A stretch of DNA of 10,750 nucleotides, from positions 1 through 10,750 of the forward strand of contig JBAYSE010000053.1 of assembly GCA_041676265.1 (NCBI GenBank). The letters run 5' to 3'. The DNA comes from DUOJ01 sp041676265. GTDB taxonomy: Bacteria; Spirochaetota; Spirochaetia; Sphaerochaetales; Sphaerochaetaceae. The notes under the pieces were generated by a model that worked only from the letters and a program-made list of their open reading frames with translations, was not told the DNA's origin and searched no databases. Of the stretch, positions 5,374 through 10,750 are shown piece after piece (within the stretch, counting starts at the first letter, position 1; every line of letters starts with the position of its first letter). Both the position numbers and the translations under genes were made by a program.

Positions 5374-7722
5374 CTACTGCTTCCCAAACACGTGGTTTAA
5401 AACCTCTTCAAAGGTGGCCACTAAGTGGAAAGTGATGCCTTCTTTAACCTCTTCGTCAAGCTCATCTAAATCTCTTTGGTTAAATTTTGGGATTAAGATA
5501 GTCTCTATCTTATTCCGGCGAGCTGCCAGAACCTTCTCTTTCAAGCCTCCAATCGGCATTACTTTGCCAACCAGGTCGAGCTCGCCGGTCATGGCTAAGT
5601 TCTCTTTGGGTAATTTGTTGGTAACCAGTGAATAGAGAGCACTAGCCATGGTAATTCCCGCTGAAGGACCATCTTTTGGGGTGGCGCCTTCAGGTACGTG
5701 GAGGTGGATAGCGTTAGTTTCAAACCAGTTCTGCTCAATATTGTATTTTTTAGCGATACTCTTAAGGTGGGTGAGGGCAATATTAGCCGATTCTTGCATC
5801 ACCTCTCCTAACTTTCCAGTCAGCTTTAACTCCCCCTTGCCAGGATAGTTAACCGCCTCGATAATCAGGGTATCGCCTCCTAAGCTAGTCCAAGCAAGGC
5901 CAACTGCCATTCCGGGTCGGTCAGCTTTGAGGATTTCGTCCTCTCTGAAGATCGGTTGGCCCAGGTATTCAATCATCTTCTTCTTAGTGATTTTAATAGG
6001 GAGGGTTACATCACTTTCTAATATTTCACGGGTGACTTTACGGTGGATCCTGTCGAGCGATTTTTCGTAGTTTCTCACACCCGCTTCCCTGGCATAACTC
6101 TCGGCAATTTCATGGAGAATAGTAGTAGTGTAAGAGACCTCTTTTTTGGTCAAACCATGTTTTTTGAGACTCTTGGGGACTAAATATTTTTGCCCAATGT
6201 TTAATTTTTCATTGGCAGTATAACCGGCGATGTGAATTACCTCCATCCTGTCGAGTAACGGACGGGGAATTGTCTCTAAGGTGTTGGCGGTGACAATAAA
6301 GAGAATTTGGGAGATATCGAAGGGGAGGTCTAGATAGTAGTCCCGGAAGCCTGAGTTTTGTTCGGGGTCGAGAACTTCCAGAAGCGCGGAGGCAGGGTCT
6401 CCTTGGAAAGAGATCCCCATTTTATCGACCTCATCGATTAAGAAGACGGGGTTTTTCGACTTTACGGTCTTCAGCCCCTGTATAATTTTCCCGGGCATCG
6501 CTCCTATATAGGTGCGCCGGTGGCCCTTGATCTCGGCTTCGTCACGCATTCCCCCCACACTAAAGCGGAAGTACTCTTTTTTAAGAGCCCGCGCAATCGA
6601 TTTACCGACTGAAGTTTTACCAACTCCCGGTGGTCCCACCAAACAGATAATCGAGCCTTTTGTGTCGCCTTTCTTTTTTCTAACGGCCAGATATTCCAAA
6701 ATTCTATCTTTAACATCTTTGAGACCGTAATGGTCGGCCTCTAAGATTTTTTTAGCACCTGCTATGGAGTAATCTTCAGGCTTAGGGTCTTTCCAAGGGA
6801 GGGCCGCAATCGTCTCCAGGTAGGTGCGGGTTATTGAATAATCGGGACTGTTGGGGTCGAGGGAGGCGAATTTATCGAGTTCATTTTGAACCGCTTCGGC
6901 GACCTCGCCCTCTAGAGCTAAGGCGTCGAGCTGCTTCTTTAATTTGTTGTAAGTTGCTGAGCGGGGGTCACTGGTAAGCCCCAATTCTTGTTGTATGTGA
7001 CGCAACTCTTCCCTTAAAAAGTACTCTCTTTGATTTTTCTCCAGTTTTGCATTGACCCGCTTTTGAATCTGCTCCTGCATGGCGAGAACTTCTTGCTCTT
7101 TCTTGATAAAGACCAAGACCCGTTCCATGCGACGCCTGACGTTAAGCGTCTCTAATATTCTTTGTTGTTGACGTCGGTCGATGTTGATTATACTGGCGAT
7201 GAAATCGGTCATCTTTCCGGCATGGTCTATATTGACCATGTTGAGGCGCATCTCTTCAGTGAAGAGAGGGTTGCCTTTGGAGAGTTTTTTAGTCTCAATG
7301 ATGAGTTGGCGTGTCCAAGCTTTTAACTCTTCGGGCTTATCTTCTATATCGTTGAGGTACTCAACCTCGGCTATTATAAAGGCGCCACTGGAGTGGAAGT
7401 CTTTCACTTGGAACCGCTTAATAGTCGAAATGAAGATACTCATCCCCCCTTCGGGGAGTTTAATCCGTTTAATTATCTTAGCCACAGTACCCACACGGTA
7501 CAGGTTGTCACCATCATAATCGGCTCTATTTTCATCTTTCATCAGGAGAAGACCTAGGTCTCCACCGTGACTCATAGCTTGGTTTACGATTTCAATGTCT
7601 TCTTTACTCTCAATTGAGAGGGGCGTGAAAAGCCCCGGAAAGATGGGGTTTCCACTGAGAGGTAGCACAAAAAGGTTACGGGGCAGCGTTTGCTCAATAG
7701 GCATCAATTCCTGTTCTGCCAT
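5374..7722 (-). CDS. lon: ATP-dependent protease Lon (LonA)
   Basis: This 782-aa cytoplasmic AAA+ serine protease degrades misfolded and selected regulatory proteins as a hexamer. Domains in order: N-terminal substrate-binding domain (about 15-210, opening LFVLPLSGNPIFPG), a charged helical linker (210-310), and the AAA+ module with Walker A GPPGVGKT (363-370), Walker B VFLIDEVDK (426-434), sensor-1 TAN (488-490) and sensor-2 AGVRNYEK. The protease domain from about 600 has catalytic S687 in DGPSAG and K730 in PIGGLKEK, 43 residues apart as in E. coli Lon. Full length and intact. The start follows GGAGG (complement of 7730-7734) with a 7-nt spacer. It sits 45 nt downstream of the SGNH hydrolase and 3 nt upstream of trhP, so it is probably within one transcript. 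I found no convincing heat-shock operator or separate promoter in the short gap. Confidence 0.98.
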   Translation of the reverse strand: MAEQELMPIEQTLPRNLFVLPLSGNPIFPGLFTPLSIESKEDIEIVNQAMSHGGDLGLLLMKDENRADYDGDNLYRVGTVAKIIKRIKLPEGGMSIFISTIKRFQVKDFHSSGAFIIAEVEYLNDIEDKPEELKAWTRQLIIETKKLSKGNPLFTEEMRLNMVNIDHAGKMTDFIASIINIDRRQQQRILETLNVRRRMERVLVFIKKEQEVLAMQEQIQKRVNAKLEKNQREYFLREELRHIQQELGLTSDPRSATYNKLKKQLDALALEGEVAEAVQNELDKFASLDPNSPDYSITRTYLETIAALPWKDPKPEDYSIAGAKKILEADHYGLKDVKDRILEYLAVRKKKGDTKGSIICLVGPPGVGKTSVGKSIARALKKEYFRFSVGGMRDEAEIKGHRRTYIGAMPGKIIQGLKTVKSKNPVFLIDEVDKMGISFQGDPASALLEVLDPEQNSGFRDYYLDLPFDISQILFIVTANTLETIPRPLLDRMEVIHIAGYTANEKLNIGQKYLVPKSLKKHGLTKKEVSYTTTILHEIAESYAREAGVRNYEKSLDRIHRKVTREILESDVTLPIKITKKKMIEYLGQPIFREDEILKADRPGMAVGLAWTSLGGDTLIIEAVNYPGKGELKLTGKLGEVMQESANIALTHLKSIAKKYNIEQNWFETNAIHLHVPEGATPKDGPSAGITMASALYSLVTNKLPKENLAMTGELDLVGKVMPIGGLKEKVLAARRNKIETILIPKFNQRDLDELDEEVKEGITFHLVATFEEVLNHVFGKQ

Positions 7723-7767
7723 GAATTATCCTCCACGATTTTATTATTTTCTCATTTACTTGCACTC

Positions 7768-8457
7768 TTAATGTACTAAAAGTTTTGCCAGAGGTGAAGC
7801 TATTGAGCGCGCTCCTCTGCCATTGGGATGTAAGCCGTCGACTGTTACTACTAGATGACGCTCTTGAGAGAGAAGAGCCGCCCGCTCTTCATCTCCTTGG
7901 ATAAATTGAGCATCCCTGTCAAAGTTGGCGTAATCCTCAATGAAATAGGGGAAAACGGGAGAATCTTGCTCCCGTGTAATAATCTGTTCACACTCGTCGG
8001 TAATATCGCAGTAAACGGCAGTGCCCCTCTCTAGCAAATATTCTTTAAGAACTTTGTTGCGTGTTTTGCGTTGTGCATTGAGTTTTGAGGTGAGATCCTC
8101 ACCCAAAATCGGAATAGAGCAGATAATCACCCTTGTCTTGGGTGCTAACAGCTCTATTTTGTTAAGGGTTTGTGTTAGGGTTTCCCTGTAGAGCGCATGA
8201 TCTTTAACAGGGGGGAATTTAGGGTTATAGAGTGGGGAGGCTTCACTGAGGAGAAGGTCGTTAGCGCCCCCCTGAATAACCAGCGTGTGGGGTTGGTGTC
8301 GTGCTAGATAACGCTCCACCCGCTTAGCTATGGCGCTGAAGGTTTCTCCCTCAATTCCGCGCACTTCAATATTTCCCACAAGAAAGCGGTGGTAGGGAAT
8401 CCCAATTCTGCCTAAAGTTAGACTGTCACCGAAAAGGCTAATTGTCTGACTATTCAC
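7768..8457 (-). CDS. SGNH/GDSL-family hydrolase
   Basis: This 229-aa esterase- or acylhydrolase-like protein has the SGNH catalytic blocks. Block I is FGDSL (9-13) with nucleophile S12. A conserved glycine follows near residue 34, and block III is GGAND (63-67) with N66. Block V is DGLHPNG (207-213), supplying D207 and H210. With no signal peptide or membrane segment, it should act in the cytoplasm. The substrate cannot be read from sequence; members act on lipids, acetylated sugars, thioesters and other esters. The start codon is GTG at 8457, and an ATG start nearby is unavailable because block I lies only 8 residues in. It overlaps the upstream transporter gene by 8 nt with a weak ribosome-binding site, pointing to translational coupling. 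Between a queuosine-precursor transporter and lon, its role is unclear. Confidence 0.88.
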   Translation of the reverse strand: MNSQTISLFGDSLTLGRIGIPYHRFLVGNIEVRGIEGETFSAIAKRVERYLARHQPHTLVIQGGANDLLLSEASPLYNPKFPPVKDHALYRETLTQTLNKIELLAPKTRVIICSIPILGEDLTSKLNAQRKTRNKVLKEYLLERGTAVYCDITDECEQIITREQDSPVFPYFIEDYANFDRDAQFIQGDEERAALLSQERHLVVTVDGLHPNGRGARSIASPLAKLLVH

Positions 8458-9079
8458 CCTTTTTGAGCCACCATACTCCTAAATAGCAGAAGGGGGTGTC
8501 TATGAGGGCAAAGATAACTTTAAAGGCCCAATAGGGGAGGATTAGACTCCAGACAAAGGCAAAGGTGTAATTGGCGTTTATTTTGTAGAAGGCGACGAAC
8601 ATAAAAATCGTAGTGTCGACTAATTGGCTGATAATTGTGCTAACATTGTTACGAATCCACAGGTATTTTCCTTTATTGATGAGTTTGAAAAAGGCAAAGA
8701 TAGCCACATCGATGTGTTGGGCGATGAAAAAGGAGATCAAACTGGCTATTGTCATCCGCATACTTGAAGAGAAAATATTGGCGTAAGCTTCTTGTAGACC
8801 CCAAGTTGGATTGGGTGGCAAAATTATACACAGCCCAATCATTAGGAACATAAAGATTAGCATGATGGTGGAGAGGTTGACGAATTGGGCGGAAGTTTTT
8901 CGCCCATAAACCTCGGTGATGATGTCTGTTATGAGGAAGAGGACAGGCATGAAAAAAACCCCTACCGAGGCCCTAATTGAACCTAACGTTGTGATTTTTG
9001 AACCAAGGGTATTAACCAAAACCATCGATGTTAAGTATAATGCGAATAGAAATTGTTTTTTTTGCTCTCTTGTGAACAT
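8450..9079 (-). CDS. yhhQ: YhhQ-type queuosine precursor transporter
   Basis: This 209-aa inner-membrane protein of the YhhQ/QPTR (DUF165) family imports precursors of queuosine (preQ0, preQ1 or queuine, depending on the member) for insertion at G34 of tRNAs with GUN anticodons. The family signatures TDIITEVYGR (51-60) and WIRNNVSTIISQLVDTTIF (141-159) are clear. About six membrane helices are visible, near residues 9-28, 38-56, 65-87, 108-127, 147-165 and 171-193. The ATG at 9079 is preceded by a G-rich Shine-Dalgarno site (GGGGGAG) about 4 nt upstream, and length is normal. It is the first gene of the four-gene - strand operon, with a candidate promoter at 9109-9137. No tgt or queA gene is in the window, so which precursor is taken up cannot be decided here. 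Confidence 0.93.
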   Translation of the reverse strand: MFTREQKKQFLFALYLTSMVLVNTLGSKITTLGSIRASVGVFFMPVLFLITDIITEVYGRKTSAQFVNLSTIMLIFMFLMIGLCIILPPNPTWGLQEAYANIFSSSMRMTIASLISFFIAQHIDVAIFAFFKLINKGKYLWIRNNVSTIISQLVDTTIFMFVAFYKINANYTFAFVWSLILPYWAFKVIFALIDTPFCYLGVWWLKKGE

Positions 9080-9108
9080 CTCGCTCCCCCCGCTACGTTA
9101 TGCACCTG

Positions 9109-9137
9109 ACAATACCGAAAAAGGGGTGCTTAGTAAA
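9109..9137 (-). promoter_or_regulatory. Candidate promoter for the yhhQ-SGNH-lon-trhP operon
   Basis: On the - strand, TTTACT (complement of 9132-9137) and TATTGT (complement of 9109-9114) are 17 bp apart, each matching consensus at 4 of 6 positions. The start would fall about 20 nt before the yhhQ ATG, leaving a leader too short for a riboswitch. Pattern-based and weak. Confidence 0.35.
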
Positions 9138-9147
9138 GGGGAAACGG

Positions 9148-9166
9148 TTGTTGCAATTTGTTGCAA
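9148..9166. repeat. Tandem TTGTTGCAA repeat, operator-like
   Basis: The 9-mer TTGTTGCAA occurs at 9148-9156 and again at 9158-9166, a 10-bp period or about one helical turn. Each copy ends in the palindrome TTGCAA. The first copy overlaps the proposed arcC -35 and the second lies in the spacer, so a bound regulator would affect arcC and perhaps the divergent operon. No binding protein can be named. Confidence 0.6.
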
Positions 9167-9178
9167 AGCAATTATACT
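9151..9178 (+). promoter_or_regulatory. Candidate arcC promoter
   Basis: TTGCAA (9151-9156, 4 of 6 to consensus) and TATACT (9173-9178, 5 of 6) are separated by 16 bp. Transcription would begin near 9185, leaving just enough room for the GGAG ribosome-binding site at 9188-9191 before the ATG at 9198. The promoter overlaps the tandem TTGTTGCAA repeat. Confidence 0.5.
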
Positions 9179-9197
9179 TAAGAAGATGGAGAAAATA

Positions 9198-10151
9198 ATG
9201 GAAGGCGGAAAATTAATTGTCATTGCCATCGGGGGGAACTCCTTAATAGAAGATGATAAACACGTCACAATCGAGAGCCAGTATGCGGCTGCCCAAAAAA
9301 CTGCTTCCCGTATAGCACGGTTGGTCAAAGCCGGGCATCGGGTTGTAATAACCCATGGAAATGGGCCCCAAGTGGGCTTTGTCCTTTTGAGAGCCGAGAT
9401 CGCTAAAGATGTGCTCCACACAGTGCCCCTCGACTCTTGTGTTGCCGACACCCAAGGTGCCATTGGCTACCAACTCCAAATGGCCCTCAAAAATGAACTC
9501 ATTAGGGAGGGTAATGGAACCCAAGTGGCCACCGCTGTTACCCAAGTGGAAGTGGACCCAAAAGACCCCTCTTTTCAAAAGCCCACCAAACCGATTGGGT
9601 CGTTTATGAGTCAAGTGGAAGCCGAAGAGCGACAGGCTAAAGATGGATGGGCGGTGATGGAAGATGCAGGGCGAGGGTACCGTCGGGTGGTCCCTTCCCC
9701 TAAACCCCTTTCAATAGTTGAGCTAGAGACCCTCAAAACCTTAGTGGCCAATGGCGTGATGGTTATCGGAGCCGGCGGGGGAGGCATCCCTGTCGTACGG
9801 CAAGAAGATGGGCTTTACAGGGGAATTGAAGCCGTTATAGATAAAGACTTGGCCGCCGCTCTGATTGCCAAAGAACTAAAAGCCGACCTTTTTGTAATCT
9901 CGACAGCAGTCGAAAAGGTTTTCATAAATTACGGCAAAAAAGATCAGCGAGCCCTCGATACTATTACCGTGGAAGAGGCGCAAGCCTTTATGAAGCAGGG
10001 CCATTTTGCGCCGGGGAGTATGCTGCCCAAAATAGAAGCAGCTTTGGACTTCGTCAAAACGACCGGCAACACCGGTCTAATTACCAACCCAGAAAACCTC
10101 TGGGGGGCCCTTTATGAGGGCAAGGGGACTAAGATTGTCGCTTGCAAGTGA
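9198..10151 (+). CDS. arcC: Carbamate kinase
   Basis: This 317-aa cytoplasmic enzyme of the amino-acid kinase fold reversibly transfers phosphate between carbamoyl phosphate and ADP. In fermenting cells it makes ATP as the last step of the arginine deiminase pathway or of other carbamoyl-phosphate-yielding catabolism. Family motifs run through the protein: IAIGGNSL near the N-terminus, HGNGPQVG (53-60), GAIGYQLQ, the lid element VTQVEVDPKDPSFQKPTKPI, DAGRGYRRVVPSPKP, IGAGGGGIPV, DKDLAAALIA, TAVEKVFINYG and FAPGSMLPKI. Length is normal. The ATG at 9198 is chosen because GGAG (9188-9191) lies 6 nt upstream. The ATG at 9186 has only a weak purine run, and longer extensions would run antisense into yhhQ. 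Neither arcA nor arcB is adjacent, so the carbamoyl-phosphate source is unknown. The 3' end overlaps the convergent gene by 23 nt with no terminator between. Confidence 0.96.
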   Translation: MEGGKLIVIAIGGNSLIEDDKHVTIESQYAAAQKTASRIARLVKAGHRVVITHGNGPQVGFVLLRAEIAKDVLHTVPLDSCVADTQGAIGYQLQMALKNELIREGNGTQVATAVTQVEVDPKDPSFQKPTKPIGSFMSQVEAEERQAKDGWAVMEDAGRGYRRVVPSPKPLSIVELETLKTLVANGVMVIGAGGGGIPVVRQEDGLYRGIEAVIDKDLAAALIAKELKADLFVISTAVEKVFINYGKKDQRALDTITVEEAQAFMKQGHFAPGSMLPKIEAALDFVKTTGNTGLITNPENLWGALYEGKGTKIVACK

Positions 10152-10750
10152 GGGTGCTATTGGCGACAAACAACGGCAAGAACGTGAAGATTACCTGCCA
10201 GTTCTGTTGGATGAAGAAGCCGGAAAAAAGAAGTTTTGCGCCAATGACTGCCACGAGAGAGAAGGTGAAAAATAAGTTACCCTTGCGGAATCTCTTCAGT
10301 GAATATTTCTTGGAGAAAGTATAACGGAGGGCCTGAAATGCCATCACTAAAAGCCAAGGGGTCACAAAGAGGAGGTTTTCGTTCCAGTAGGTCACATCGT
10401 GGTTGCTGATGGTAACCATGAAGATGAGCAAGAGGGAGAGAAGGCCAAAACCGAAGTAGACCAAAAAATTTATAACGCCATAGGTTATCCTCGCTAAGGG
10501 AGACTTCGATGCGAGGTAGAGTAACAGGCGCATCAAAAGAGCAAAAAGGAGAGACACTAAGAGGGTGGCAAAGGATCGAGAGCGCCATTCAGTCAAGGTT
10601 TGTGGCCTGAGTCCTTCAACTTCAGGGTTAATCACCGTGTAATCGCTGGCAATTTTCACCTCCTCACCCTGGTCGTTGATGTAGGTGAAGTCCATTAAAG
10701 CCGACTCAAGTACCGCCGGTAAAAACATGGCCTCCCACAAAGTGATAGGT
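10129..10750 (-). CDS. Multi-pass membrane protein, C-terminal part, possibly DUF4105-type
   Basis: This partial gene is cut by the right edge. The frame stays open through 10741-10749 (reading P-I-T before L-W-E-A-M), and the apparent TTG start at 10740 has no ribosome-binding site. The visible 206 or so residues begin with a soluble stretch (MFLPAVLESALMDF), then four or five hydrophobic helices: FATLLVSLLFALLMRLLLYL, a long one around YGVINFLVYFGFGLLSLLL, NLLFVTPWLLVMAF, and two near the C-terminus ending IFTFLPLFVAN. The segment NHDVTYWNENLLFVTPWLL recalls the membrane tail of DUF4105/Lnb-like proteins, where an H-x-x-x-x-x-N-x-N-L-L pattern is common. That is memory-based and tentative. 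The N-terminal domain needed to confirm it lies outside the window. The stop falls 23 nt inside the 3' end of convergent arcC. Confidence 0.6.
   Translation of the reverse strand, partial: PITLWEAMFLPAVLESALMDFTYINDQGEEVKIASDYTVINPEVEGLRPQTLTEWRSRSFATLLVSLLFALLMRLLLYLASKSPLARITYGVINFLVYFGFGLLSLLLIFMVTISNHDVTYWNENLLFVTPWLLVMAFQALRYTFSKKYSLKRFRKGNLFFTFSLVAVIGAKLLFSGFFIQQNWQVIFTFLPLFVANSTLTCKRQS

Noticed and set aside
7723..7767. Separate heat-shock promoter or CIRCE/CtsR-type operator for lon
   Set aside because: The 45-nt gap has a TAAAAT that could be a -10, but no reasonable -35 at 16-18 bp, no inverted repeat and no tandem heptamer. Co-transcription with the upstream genes is the simpler reading.
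9080..9108. preQ1 riboswitch controlling yhhQ
   Set aside because: The leader after the proposed start site is only about 20-30 nt and shows neither the hairpin nor the A-rich tail needed for a preQ1 pseudoknot.
8916..9197. Long N-terminal extension of arcC
   Set aside because: It would run antisense through the 5' part of yhhQ and across the divergent promoter region, and gives a non-family sequence. The ATG at 9198 has GGAG at good spacing and yields the normal enzyme length.
1..10750. Defence system, mobile element, CRISPR array or prophage remnant
   Set aside because: All sizeable real frames are recognisable chromosomal genes or a membrane protein. I saw no transposase, integrase, terminal inverted repeats, spaced direct repeats or compositional break.

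Overview
The window is ordinary chromosomal DNA of moderate GC, packed with bacterial housekeeping and envelope genes. The proteins look most like those of Spirochaetota: the spirochete-style Lon N-terminus (IFPGLFTPLSIES), the ValS zinc knuckle (VNYCSQCGTALADDEVEH), and an Hc1-like mini-histone. This placement comes from remembered family resemblance, not a search. I see no mobile element, CRISPR array, tRNA, rRNA or phage gene.

Left block (+ strand, 25-3876): an ECF sigma factor (25-552) overlaps the gene for its membrane-anchored zinc-finger anti-sigma factor (542-1096). A structured 119-nt gap with three hairpins and a possible promoter follows. Next comes valS (1216-3876), closed by a strong two-way terminator shared with the convergent small gene at 3918-4094. 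That 58-aa gene has a strong Shine-Dalgarno site and encodes a basic Hc1-like peptide.

Central block (- strand, 9079 down to 4183): four co-directional genes form a probable operon. In order of transcription they are a YhhQ-type queuosine-precursor transporter, an SGNH/GDSL hydrolase (GTG start, 8-nt overlap), lon (45-nt gap), and a U32-family TrhP-type tRNA hydroxylase (3 nt after the lon stop). The first and last genes both serve wobble-position (nt 34) tRNA modification: Q34 supply and ho5U34 formation.

Right block: a 118-bp divergent intergenic region separates yhhQ from arcC (carbamate kinase, 9198-10151, + strand). It holds candidate promoters for both directions and a tandem TTGTTGCAA repeat with 10-bp phasing over the arcC -35. 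A truncated multi-pass membrane protein, possibly the C-terminal part of a DUF4105-type protein, runs in on the - strand from the right edge. It ends 23 nt inside the 3' end of arcC.

No clearly new multi-gene system is visible. The most notable points are the alternative pairing in the valS leader, the mini-histone gene, the arcC operator-like repeat, and the wobble-modification/Lon operon. A possible frameshifted zinc-ribbon reading frame antisense to the last gene is worth only a quick check.
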